Part shown: piece after piece, positions 1 to 11,416 of the stretch | Layout of the letters: each line of letters opens with the position of its first letter | Position numbering within the stretch: position 1 is the first letter of the stretch | Origin: Acarospora socialis | Taxonomy: Eukaryota; Ascomycota; Lecanoromycetes; Acarosporales; Acarosporaceae | Length of the DNA stretch: 64,000 nucleotides | Direction of reading: 5' to 3' | Assembly (NCBI GenBank): GCA_025617375.2 | Contig: JAMYGW020000011.1 | Location: 1 to 64,000 of the forward strand | Notes under the pieces: model-generated | Told to the model about the DNA's origin: nothing | The model's database searches: none | The model's input: only the letters and a program-made list of their open reading frames with translations | Program-made: the position numbers and the translations under genes

Positions 1-161
1 CCCTAACCCTAACCCTAACCCTAACCCTACCCTAACCCTAACCCTAACCCTAACCCTAACCCTAACCCTAACCCTAACCCTAACCCTAACCCTAACCCTA
101 ACCCTAACCCTAACCCTAACCCTAACCCTAACCCTAACCCTAACCCTAACCCTAACCCTAA
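1..161. repeat. Telomere repeat tract, CCCTAA type
   Basis: There are 26 perfect CCCTAA units and one five-base CCCTA variant, at 25-29. The C-rich strand reads 5' to 3' inward, as expected at the left end of a chromosome whose G strand is TTAGGG. The last perfect unit ends at 161, followed at once by AT-rich sequence, with no degenerate telomere zone. TTAGGG telomeres are general in filamentous ascomycetes. Confidence 0.98.
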
Positions 162-240
162 ATAAATACAACACAGAGAACAGCATAAAATTATTAATTA
201 TTTAAATTATATATAAAATCAAACAAATTTATATATATAG
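162..240. other. AT-rich linker between telomere and first retroelement
   Basis: These 79 bases are almost purely A/T (runs of ATATAT and AAATAAATA). No gene or recognisable subtelomeric repeat is seen. The LTR of the first element begins right after it, which leaves almost no subtelomeric spacer. Confidence 0.8.
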
Positions 241-601
241 TGTAACATCCTAACCTGAGATTCCCTGAGTATGTAGAACTAAGAATTTGTGCTTGTTGAT
301 ATAACAGCTGGTCTGAAATGGTTCTGAACTTTAACTCTTAGATGGTTACTTAAGTTGAACATGATTGTTTTCATAAGAAAAATGACTCTACTATATAGAA
401 CATGCTTGACACCTCTGCATCAAGCATTCTTGGTGTCTTGATGTTTCAATGTTGAGGGGTTGAGTTCTCAGCTCACTCACTTGTCATTGAGTCATCACAC
501 TGTCACATGACTGCTGTCTAGCAGTTTCTTCTGTATATGCTTCAGGTGAACTTCTAATCTCAGATCTGTGAGTTTTTTTTCTTCTGAATGTGATCATAAC
601 A
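241..601 (-). repeat. 3' LTR of family A copy 1
   Basis: This 361-bp LTR runs from TGTAACA on the + strand to ATAACA. It has the same length as its partner at 6060-6420 and shares a long block with it, including GAACTTTAACTCTTAGAT and the CTATATAGA segment. It lies 79 bp from the telomere repeats. Confidence 0.92.
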
Positions 602-675
602 TCATTTTTTTTCTTCAGGTGCTAGTTCTCTAGAGTTTATTTAAGTGAGAGTATATAATGATTCTCATTGTCAGC

Positions 676-1102
676 AATGATGCTTTCTAAAAATTCCAAT
701 TGTCTAAGAATTGCAAAGAAAATTCAACTCAGTGGTAGTCTCACCACATTTTCTTGTGAATTCTGTACTGCTTGTGATCTTGATTGTTTTGTCATGATTG
801 GTGAAAGATCAAAATGTGATAAGTATACTCATCATGATCATCTGTGCATTGCAGTTTTGTGAAAGTCTCTCAACAGAACTTGTCTTTCTCTTCAAAAGAA
901 AATAAGTGATGCAAATGTGACTCTTGATGTTCTTGCCACCAAGATGATGTGTCTTCAAAAAACTTTGAATCAAATGAATTGTTGTGCTGTGCAGAAGATT
1001 GATTGTCTTGCTGCTGAACTTGATAGTGATAATGATGAAACTGAGAATGAAGATTCTCAAACAATGTCACAACTTGTTGACTTGATGTTGTCATTCTTCT
1101 GA
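676..1102 (+). other. Antisense third ORF of family A copy 1 (Cys cluster plus coiled coil)
   Basis: Opposite to pol, between the chromodomain and the 3' LTR, lies a small protein-like reading. It has a Cys/His cluster of the form SCxxCxxC...KC....HxHxC, then a leucine-rich coiled-coil stretch, then an acidic segment containing NDETENED. The same layout occurs at 24410-24862 and 30353-30883. It resembles a hypothetical protein family that I recall as repetitive in many ascomycete genomes (Cys cluster, then an S-L-D-R-T-like motif, then a coiled coil). The function is unknown. It is part of the fossil element and is broken. Confidence 0.65.
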
Positions 1103-4100
1103 GCTAATATTGACTTCTTTTCTCAAAACATTGAAGTGTTCTCATGCAGTTCTTGAGATTCTCTTTGAGTTTTCAGATATTCTCTGAGATATCATAATCT
1201 TTTCACTTGACAAGATAGTGAGCTTCCCCACTAATCATTCTCTTCTCTAGAATGTTCTTGACTTCATATTCTTTGTTGAGTTTGACAGACATTTCAGTGA
1301 TTTGAAGTAGTATGAACTGATTGCAGTGCTGTAGCATGAATGCATGAAATACTGAATGTATTCTCATCTTCTTGAGTAAGTCTAGCTCATAGCTTAACTC
1401 TTTGATGTTTCATGTGATTTTGAATGATTCAATGCTTTTGTTCTTTAGCTTCTTGCTTCTTCTCTTTGTTCATATGTTGTTCATTCTTAGATATATCTTT
1501 TCTTCTTCTTTGAATGATTTCTCTTCTGTCATTCATTTCATCTGCTGTTCAATCTGTTCTGTCAGGTCTTGATGCAGTTTTTTCATTTGTGTGATGTTCA
1601 ATATCACTTTTTGACTCTGTGATTCATGTTCTTTGAGATCTTGTCATATCTCTGAGTTATAGTCATAGTTCACATAGAAAGATGTTTCTTCTGTGGTTTC
1701 ATTTCTTGCATTGTTGTATGCAAACTGTGTCATTGACAACAGCTGTACTCAGTCATCTTGACTCTTGTTGATATAGTGTCTCAAGTATGTTTCTATCATC
1801 TGATTCATTCATTTGCTTTGCTCATCTGTCTGTAAGTGATATGCTATTGACATCTTGTGCTTTATCTTGAGCTCTGCTGTAAGCATTTCTCAAAACTTGC
1901 TCATAAACAGCTTGTCTCTGTTGATGATAAACTCTTTTGATAGTTCATGATTGCTAATTAATTCTCTCAGTATTGTGTATGTCAATATTGGTGCTGTTGT
2001 GATTTCTTTGAATGAAATGAACATCATGTACTTGGTTAATCTGTTCACTATGATTAATATACTGTTAAATCTCACTTTTCATGTTGAGTTCTTTGACAGT
2101 GATAATTTCATAATGAAGTTCATGATAACTGACTTTCATGATGCATCTGATGCATCTAGTCATGTTACTTTGTTGTATTATCTGTTTCAATTGATCTTAT
2201 TTCTTCAGCATGAATCACACACAGCAATCATCTTGATGATCTGATTTCTAAAATCACTAACATTGTGTCTTCTCTGCACTAGATCTTCTGTGTATTTAAC
2301 TTTTAGATGTTCTCTGACTCTGTTATTGTGACATATCTCAATGAGTTTTTTATCTGTCAAGTAAGCTTGCTCTATCTTGTACATTGCTGTCAAGTTCTTT
2401 CTGAGAATTCTGTTGTTGTCTTTGCTCAGAATTTCAGTGTGTACTGTTTGTACATCTTTATGATTAAGTCATCTGCTCAAGACATCTGCTTTGTCATTCT
2501 CATTACTTTTCTTGTAATGAATTTGAAATTCATAATCTGTCAACTGCTTCACCCAACAAATCTGTCATTGATTGAGTTGCTTTGTTGTTGCAAAGTTTCT
2601 CAGATTCTTGTGATCTGTGTAGATCTAAATTGACTTGTTTGTTTCTGCAAGATAAGATCTTCAGTTTTGTAGTGCTTTCACTATTGCAAGAAGTTTCTTG
2701 TCATGAACCTCATATCTTTTCTTAAGTTCTGATAGTTTTCTAGATCAATATGCTATAAATCTCTGCTGTTTCTCTTCAATCTGATATAAATATGTGTTTA
2801 CTGTGAAATCTGAAGCATCAGTTTTCAGTGTCTTTTCACATGTCAGATTGAGTATTCTCAGGTGTGCTGTTTCACTAAGACTTTTCTTTAATATGTGAAA
2901 CACATTCTTCTGCTCTTTATTTCAATGCTATTCTGTGCTTTTGTGTGTCAAATGTGTTAGTGGTTTTGCAACTCTTGCATAGTTTGGTACAAACTTTCAA
3001 TAATAGTTCATCAATTCTAGAAAGACTTGTACTTCCTTGATTCTTCTCAGTGTTGATCAGTTTCTGACTGCTTTTATTTTCTTTGAATTCTTCTCAATCT
3101 GTTCAGATCAAATCACATAGTCTAGAAACTTAACTTTCTTGGTTTCAAACCTGCTTTTTGACTTTTTCATGTACAAGACTCTCTCATTGAGTCTTGTCAA
3201 TATCTTTCACACATGTTCACAGTGCTCTTCAAGATCTTCTGAGTATATCAGAATGTTGTTGAGATACATGATCACAAAATCATTAAGGTATTCTCTCAAC
3301 ATGTCATTGATCAATCTCTGAAAGGTGACTGAGACATTCTTCAACTCAAATGACATGATAGTATACTCATAATGTCTGTATCTTGTTCAGAATGCTATCT
3401 TTCATTCTTCATCTTTTTTCATTCTAACTTGATAATAAATGTTCTTAAGGTCTAAGTTCATGAACTACTTAGTCTTTTCTAATCAGTCTTGCAACTCTTC
3501 TATCAGCAGTAAAGAATAACTGTCTCAATGAGTTATCTTGTTGAGTTGTCTGTAATTGACACATAGTCATTTTCTGTCATCTTTCTTTGATACAAACAGA
3601 ATCAAATATTCTACTGATGACTTTGATGATCTGATGAATTCTCTCTTAAGATTCTTGTCAAGATAAGTTTTAACTTTTTTGAGCTGGTTCTCACTCATTG
3701 AGTATAATGACATTCACTTAGGTTGCTTTCTGTTCAATAGTGATATCTCATGATTTCATGACTTATGTTCTGATAAGCTCATTTCTGGTTGTTCAGAAAT
3801 CTTATATGCATCTTTGACTGTGCATATTTTCTTTGTGACTTAATCAATTTGTGAATTCTTTTCACACAACCAAGGCATTTCTAGCATTGCATCATATTCA
3901 ATCAATTTCATGACATCAAACATGATCTCTTGTAGATTTTCAAGAATTGAGACTTTCACACAGATCTTCTTGTCAATTCTTTTGATGACTTTGTTTATCA
4001 TTTGTATGTTGAATGAACAGTGCACTCACTGTGTCATCAATCTCAACATATCAACTATTCATCAGCTCATGATGTTATCATCTGCTTTAAAATTCACCAA

Positions 4101-6059
4101 TGTGTTGATTTGATGTTCATTGATCATGATCTTGATTCATATTCTATGATCATTGTTTTGTCTTTGAGACACCACTAGCTTCTTATTCTCTAGTCTCATT
4201 GAGAAAGCTTCTCATTTTTTGACTCTCTCAGTTGTTCAGCTCATCTTCAAAGTTCTTGAAATCATCTGAGTTTTCTTTTAATCATGAGATTCATATACTT
4301 TAAACTGTATCACTCAATGTGTCTTTCTGAGTGTAGTCAGAGTTCATACTGATTGTACTTCATCTGCAACTGACTCTTAAAGACTCTTACTTTTTGCAGA
4401 AATTCAAGTGATATGTATTTTTCACTGAAGATTCATCTGTCTTCATTCTGCATGATATACTCTTCAGATAAGCATATTTCAATCTTGTGACTCTTGATTC
4501 TTTACACAAGAAATTCTGTCATCAGTTCTCTCATGATCATTTGTACATCTCTCATTAAATCATCAAATTCTTTACATATCTCTGCTTTCTGATCTTGAGT
4601 TTCTTGCTTTTTTTTTTATATTGTATTGCAGTTTAATGTCATCTCTCTTTGAGCACTGAGATCTCTCTCAATCTTTGCTCAGTACTTTCTCAAAAGTTCT
4701 GTCTCAACATCATCTGAACTTTCTCTCACAAGTGTATCACTGTCAGAAAATATTCAAGACTTATCAATCTAAAATTCATGATCATCAGTCTCTTCAATGT
4801 CATCTTCAAGAATATTGTCTTCTTTCTCAGCATCAAGAACTCTTTTCTTGATAAGAGTAGCTAATTCTTTTTTGTAGTTAAATTGACTCATCACATTGTA
4901 TCTGTACTTCACATCTTTGCATGATTTCTGAAGATATTATTCAGCTTTATCTTTTGCACTTATGTGTACTCTACACATGTTATTGTAACAGACTGTTTAG
5001 CTGAGAGTGTTGTGCACTACATGTGTATTCTTCTTGACTGTCACTGCAACATTTTTTCTTTTCATTCAAGATCTGTTGCATTTTCAGACAAGGTGTTCAG
5101 ATTTTCTGCAGTTGTAATACATTCATATTTTGTTTTGTGATGTCATCTGAAACTTAGTGAATCACTCTGTCTGGTGTTCAGACTCTGCTTATTTAGTTTT
5201 TTATGACTTCTAACAGCACTTCTCAATCACATCAAGGTTCATAGAGTTCATTTCTCTATGTCTTATTGATAAAACATATCACTTCATCTACAGTCAGAAG
5301 CTTTCTTCTTGATCTTCTATCATAGATGACATTTAATATTCTTTTTGTTTCATCTGTCATTTTCATTAACAACTATTGATGTTGATGCTCAGATCAATCA
5401 TTTTCTGAAGATTGTCTGATCATTTTGTTCAGACTATCTTGTCTTTGATGAACTTTCTCAACTCACAATAGTACTGATAAATAAGTGCTTCATCATTTTA
5501 TCTGATAAGTGTTGCTAATCACTGAAACTCTGTGATGTATACTGTCACTGATTCACTTTGTCACAAGATGTAAACTTATTTCTCTGCTGCTCTTTTCTCA
5601 TCAATCACTCTGAAGACTTTCTTGAGTTCTTTCTTAAACTTGTTGAAGTTATTGAACATAGACTCTGTGTTCACATTGTATTCTTTGTAATTCTTTTCTA
5701 GAAACTCATGTAGCTTGAGATTAACTCAATCAAAGACTGCATTCATGAGATAGATCATTGCAAACAATATCTTCTCTTGATTGATCTGAAACTTTAATTG
5801 ATTGAATTCAATATACAGGTCAAGCTTAGTCACAAAGACTTGCAGCTTTTCTCATTCTTCATCAAAGATATTGAGTACCTGAATCTTTGATGCACTCATT
5901 GATAGTTGTATCATCTGAATCAACATCACTAATTGTGCTGTCATTCTATCTGAAGTAGATGATAAAGATGAGTTCACTTGAACTTGTTTCAAGAATAAGA
6001 TTGAGACATTCTTCTGTGTGTCAGACATCATACTTGTTATATTGTAAGAGTGTTCAAAG

Positions 6060-6420
6060 TGTAACATTTTAATCTGAGCTTTCTCAGATATGTAAAGCTA
6101 AGAATTTGTGCTTATTGATATAACAGCTGGTCTGAAATGGTTCTGAACTTTAACTCTTAGATTGTTACTTAAGTTAAACATGATTATTTTCATAAGAAAA
6201 ACAATTCTACTATATAGAGTGAGCTCAACATTTCTGCATTGAGCACTCTGAATGTCTTGACATCTCAATGTTGAGAAATTGAGTTCTCAGCTTATCTGCT
6301 CATTGTCAAGCTGTTGTACTGTTATGTGATTGCTGTTTAGCAGTTTCTTTCATATATGCTTTGAGTGAACTTCTGATTCTAGACTCACAAGTTTTTTTCT
6401 TTTCAGATATAATTGTAACA
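6060..6420 (-). repeat. 5' LTR of family A copy 1
   Basis: This 361-bp LTR starts TGTAACA and ends TGTAACA on the + strand. The internal side (left of 6060) carries the conserved string that follows the 5' LTR in all Ty3 copies here, read on the minus strand as CTTTGAACACTCTTACAATA. The gag start lies about 25-40 bp inside. Confidence 0.92.
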
Positions 6421-9400
6421 GAAATGTGCTTTGTCTGAAATGACTTCATGTGTTGATTGCAGAGTGACTTCAGAGTCATTGATGTTGTTACAAAATTTCT
6501 GATCATCTTCATCTCAAAATTCATCATGTAATGAAGAATTTAAAACAATGTCAGACTTCAGCAGTCAGACAAGCATCTAAGTAATGATTAAAGAATGTCA
6601 TCAAGATCAATGAAAGTTCAAATGAAGTGATGAGAAACTCTAAAGAAAAGTCAAGATGCTCTGATGAGAAGTAATTCTGATGTGAAATCTGTGCTGTGTT
6701 TGATGCTGCAGAAAATTAGTGATGTTTGTCTGTTTAAAATGTCTTCATTGTAAGACTTGCACTGACAACTAGTATTCTGTCAGCAGTCAAGATGAATTCA
6801 TGACTGAGAAAAAGAAGTTAATTGAAAGACAGAACAAAAAATTCAATGAATGCATGCAATAAAGAAAAAGACAATTGAGAAGAGTGAATGATTTGAGTCA
6901 GACATGATTGACAAAGAAGTTAGTGACTGACAACAATGAAAGAAAGCATGAAATCAAGCTGTCAAAACAAGATTTTTCAAGATACACTGTATGCAGACAG
7001 AAACAGAACACAATGTGCAACTGATTAAACAGAAATTACATACACTGTATGTGCTGACTAAGTAGATAGATAGAAAGAGATGAGAACATTAGTGCAGATG
7101 TTAATGATTGAAGTTGCACAGTTAAATTCACTAGTGCAAAGTTATATGACATAAATCTCATCAGCTGATGTAAGAATCAGCTGATCAGACTGAGCTTTAG
7201 TAATACAATTTTCACTAAAAAATATGAAGTTTACATGATGCAGATAGAAAGATATAAAGTGTATATGATGATATGTAGAATGAAATGAACAGAGAGAATG
7301 AGAAAGTGAAATGATGATTCATAAATTTCACATGATGAGTGTAAAGACAATTCAACAAGAGCTGCTGCTCTACTGATTGTGAATAGAAAAGAATGTAGTT
7401 GAAAAAGCAGTGCACAGCACTAACAATGATATGACATAAATAATTTTATGGTTTCAACAGAGGTTCTGATTGATGTAATACACATGAAAAGTAAATATGC
7501 ATGAATTGTGAGAAATAAGAAAGATCACACTATCTTATGAAAAAAGAATCTTAAATGAAGAAACACTAGTAAACTTGAGAAATGCAGAATCATAATGATG
7601 AATAATTGACAAAGAATTTAAGTAAGACAGTACAATGAATATGCAAGAGAATTAAGATCATGACTCAACTCACTGAGATAAGATGCTAACATAGCTGTCA
7701 CATCTAAATAAGATCATGATACAGTGTATAAAAAAAAAAGTTGCTGAGCAGAACAAATCATTTGTTGAGACAGTGAACAGAATGCACTCATTTTTGAGCA
7801 GACAGTTTATTAAATATAGTCTCAGCAGTCTCTCTCAGACAAAAAGATCTGCACAGACAATGAGACAATTGCTGAGATGAGAATTAGAATGAAGATTGTC
7901 TTTTTTCTGTTCTAGTGAAAGTGTTTAATCTAAGATATATATCTTTGTCATTAATGTGAGATCTAAGAAGACTTGTAATGATGAGTAGTTGAAAACTGTA
8001 TGCAAATTTCTAGTTAAAATGATCTGCATGTTGAACACATTTCTCTTTCATTCAGATCAACAACAGTAAGTTAAGTGAAAAAAAAACACAGAAGTCTCTG
8101 CTGAAGTTCAATCAATATATTGTAAATATAAAATTGATAACATGATGTCAAGAATGCTGTGAAGACTGAGTTTTCTAATAAAAAACTTTGTGATATCTGA
8201 GCAGCAAAACATGCAGTCTTGACTGCTTTGTGCATTGTCAGACTGATAAAGTTAACAAAGTATGAGAATTTAATGATAAAAAAAGACAGTGTAAATGCAT
8301 CAGACAGTCATGATATCTGTAAGAACATAGTTAAGAGTTAACTTCTGTTCTGCATCTTCTGTCTGTTGTTTTGACTGTTGAGACTTACATTTATGATCTT
8401 GTTGCTCAGAACTTTCACTGACTCTGTTACTAGATTTTCTTTATGTGCATCATCATTCTGCATCAAGTTCATCATTGTGTTGCAGATTTCATCATCATTT
8501 AATTCTAACTGCATTTTATCTTCAGTCATTTCTCTCTTGCAGAGAAGAAGAAGAATGAAGAAATGTTGAATATTTATGAAGAGAAAGAACATGAGAAAGT
8601 CTCAAGAAACAGTATGAACAGATTTGAACTCTGCAAAGATTGTTCATTTTGATTGTGATTGCTGTGCAGATTTGAATGCACTGAATTGATGATTTATCAG
8701 TTACATTTTATGTGTTTACTGCACAGATAAAGATCAAAACACATGTCACTGTGCTCAGAGTTGTATGTCTGAACTTAACTTTCACTCATTGCTGTTTTTC
8801 ACACTGTCACAAATACATAAAGATCATGTTGTTCATCAATGAATCTCAATTTCTCTTGCATCATGTCTAAAATCAAATCAAAAAACAGTAAAGATAATGT
8901 CTTCAGAGATGATCATTTCTCTGCTTTATTGATGATGATTAGTTCTCAGTGCTTTGTCTTTTAAGCTGTCATGTCTGCTATAGATTTTTCAGTGTATTGT
9001 ATGATTGTGCAGCTATGAGCACTTCATATACTTTTGTTCTTTAAATTCTGATTCACTTACAATTCTAAATCAATGTGTTCTCTACATAAGTTGTGATTTT
9101 TTTCTGACTGCATTGACATCTAAAATTCTTGTTATAGATTTCTCTTTCTTGTTTTCTTGTCATCATCAAACATTTGTGATAGTCATTTTTCTGATCTCTT
9201 GCATAATTACTGATGTGTGAGCATTTCTGATTTTGACATTGCAAAGCTTGTCACTGTTTCTAGAATTCTGTGCTGATATTGTTTAGTGACTCAATTACTC
9301 TCTCATTAAACTGTACTCTCTGCATCAGCAACACTTCAAACACTGCTGTTCTCATCAGTCACTTTAATTTGAAACTCTTACTTACATGTCTTCTTCTGCT

Positions 9401-10083
9401 GTCAAACTGAGTCTGAACAATATTCAGAAGTGAGTTCATTGAATAAAGAGAAGTGACAAGACTGTGATGAGAAATTGACATCATCATAATCAGTTTCAGC
9501 AAAGTGATCTGATGCTGCAGTAACTCATAACATTTTATTCAAGATCATCTGAAATCATCAATTTCTTCTTTCTGTGCTGCTGTTATTCTTGACTAGATTG
9601 CTGCTGCTATATGACTTAAATGACTTTTGTTGTGATTACAGATTCATGAATGAGAACTTGTAAGTTGAATCTGTAAGTCTTGATGAATCTAGCTTCAATG
9701 ATTGATAATGATTTCAGTGTTTTGAGATTTCAGTGCTGACATCATAGACATCAGCAATTGTCTAATTGTTGTTGATGAACTTCAGACATAATAAGAAGAT
9801 GTATAATGTATGATGAATCTTGCTGCAAAACTGTCAAGTGAGATGTTTGTGACAAAAGCAAAGACAAAATATGTCAACTAATCAGCATAATGAAAAGCAC
9901 ACTTTTCATGCTGAATCTGAAAAGTCTTTCATCTTTTAAACAGATCTTCAATAAATGTAATTGATTCTGACATCACAGATATCAAATCTGTACAGAATAA
10001 AAAAAGACAGATTGTAATGTGTTGAGAGACAAGAGATGAATAACTAGAATAACAGCAAACATTATTCTCTCAATGATAAAAAT
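6421..10083. other. AT-rich, heavily mutated stretch without recognisable genes
   Basis: About 3.7 kb shows the same lack of CpG, CpC and GpG as the neighbouring elements. Open stretches are short on both strands. One + strand reading near 6720-6960 has clustered Cys codons followed by Lys/Glu-rich, coiled-coil-like sequence. A minus strand ORF at 8338-8592 (84 codons) has no family I recognise. No LTR pair, terminal inverted repeat or RT motif was found by eye. The mutation pattern implies that this was once repetitive DNA. Its original identity is not visible. Confidence 0.6.
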
Positions 10084-10495
10084 GATCTGAAAAGTAATAG
10101 AATTGAATTTTAGACAGTGAGAGACAAATTTAAATGATAATGAAATCAAATCTTAAATGACAGAAAAAAGTCTGAACAGTAATAGAATCAGATCTTAAAC
10201 AGCAAGAAGAATTTGAATGATAATGAATTCAATCTTAGATGAGAAAATCAAGTGTGAATAATAATAGAGTTGAATCTTAGATGAAAAGATCAAGCAAGAA
10301 TGATAATAGAATCAGATCTTAAATGAGAAGATTAAGCATGAAGAATAATAGAATTGAATCTTAAATGAAAAGATCAAGCAAGAATGATAATAGAGTTGAA
10401 TCTTAGATGAAAAGATCAAGCATGAAAAATAATAAAATCAAATCTTAGATGACAGAGAAAATCTGAATGATAATAGAGTTGAATCTTAGACAGTA
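10084..10495. repeat. Degenerate minisatellite, about 42-bp unit, roughly ten copies
   Basis: Successive units follow the pattern GAATGATAATAGA(G/A)TTGA, then ATCTTAGATGAAAAGATCAA, then GCA. The unit is 41-42 bp and the copies differ mainly by transitions. Good examples begin near 10256, 10298, 10339 and 10381. A 42-bp period is 14 codons, so it may once have encoded a repeat protein, but no open frame supports that now. It is clearly mutated by the same process as the retroelements. Confidence 0.85.
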
Positions 10496-10620
10496 GTGAA
10501 TTCTGCACAGTAAAGAGAATGAACTTAGAGTGATTTTAGAGTTAAGTGAAAATAGAGTTGATTGTCAACAGAATTGAATGATAATAAGATTGAATCTTGT
10601 TGAAGAACTGTGCACAGTGT

Positions 10621-10795
10621 GTTGAAAAATAAAATATCAAAAATATCAAATGTTACTGCTAAATTATCATTTTTGACCCTAACTCTACATGAAAGTGTGA
10701 AGTGATAATTTATTTTTGATAATATTATCAATTGAGTGATCAGAACCTCATTGAGATTGAATTCTTTTCTTTTTCAATCTTGTATACTGTTAGGT
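10621..10795 (+). repeat. Dispersed subtelomeric repeat, mutated copy
   Basis: This segment aligns by eye with 32500-32672: an AAAATAAAATAT start, then CAAATGTTAC, CATTTTTG, CCCTAAC, GTGATAATTTATTTT and CTTGTATACTG in the same order and spacing. The 32.5-kb copy keeps GGCCCTAACCCTAC where this one reads GACCCTAACTCTAC, so this copy is the more mutated. No coding capacity is seen. Confidence 0.8.
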
Positions 10796-10964
10796 GAATT
10801 TATGAAACTCTGAAATTTATACAAATTTTTATCACAATTTGAAAAGTGCATCAAAGTGTTTCAAGTCTATGTTGAGATTCTGAATCACAACAGAATTATG
10901 TTAAAATCTGTTATGCAAAAGTCTAATTTGTATGCAATTACAGCATAATTCTAGAGATTATGTA
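10796..10964. other. AT-rich spacer
   Basis: There are 169 bp between the dispersed repeat and the Ty3 3' end. Nothing recognisable was seen. Confidence 0.5.
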
Positions 10965-11416
10965 GTCAGAAAGCATCATTGCTAAAGATAACTTCATTAT
11001 ATACTCTCACTTAAGTAAACACTAGAGAACTAGTGTCTGAAGAAGAAGAATGATGTTATGATTATATTTCATGAAAAAGAAGCTCACAGATCTTGACTCA
11101 GAGATATATTCAGAGTGTGTACACAAGAAACTGTTAGATGACAATTATGTAACTGCACAATAGCTCAATGGCAAGTGAGCAAGCTGAGTACTCAATTTCT
11201 TAACATTGAGACATCAAGACACTAGAATGCTCAATGCAGAAGTGGTGAGCATCATCTTATATAGTAAGATTGATTTTCTTATGAAGTTAATCATGTTTAA
11301 CTTACTTAGTTACTCAATCTAAAGTTACTGATTTAACTAAGACATCTTTTCATCTTTATATCAACAAGCACAAATCTCTAGTTCTATAATCAAGAAATCT
11401 CAGTTAAGATGTAACA
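10965..11416 (+). mobile_element. 3' end fragment of a Ty3/gypsy element with its LTR
   Basis: Only the last internal ~90 bp and a full LTR remain. The internal piece matches the region just before the 3' LTR of the + strand elements (CTAGAGAACTAG followed by a purine tract GAAGAAGAAGAATGA). It includes the reverse complement of the start of the antisense ORF. The LTR is 11054-11416. Nothing of gag or pol of this copy is seen to the left. A fossil fragment. Confidence 0.85.
11054..11416 (+). repeat. LTR (363 bp), + strand orientation
   Basis: It starts TGTTATGATT and ends GATGTAACA. It shares the central AGTACTCAATTTCTTAACAT and GTTTAACTTACTTAGTTAC type blocks with the other LTRs. Its length of 363 bp places it near family A (351-361 bp), although its last 100 bp resemble family B LTRs. 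Confidence 0.85.

Larger units (their letters stand above)
241..6420 (-). mobile_element. Broken Ty3/gypsy chromovirus, family A copy 1
   Basis: This is a complete-length fossil on the minus strand, with two 361-bp LTRs (241-601 and 6060-6420), both TG...CA. Parts can be read from right to left. The gag start is near 6050 and gag runs to about 5050, with a zinc-knuckle region near 5050-5120. Protease lies around 3900-4100, reverse transcriptase about 3000-3560, RNase H about 2680-2900, integrase about 1500-2300 and a chromodomain about 1110-1275. A purine tract abuts the 3' LTR at 602-618 on the minus strand. The gag start closely matches that of the family A copy at 19063-25279. It is broken many times (dozens of breaks, RIP-like decay). 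The bases flanking the two ends (TATAG and GAAAT) do not form a target duplication. It is too mutated to date from its LTRs. Confidence 0.93.
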
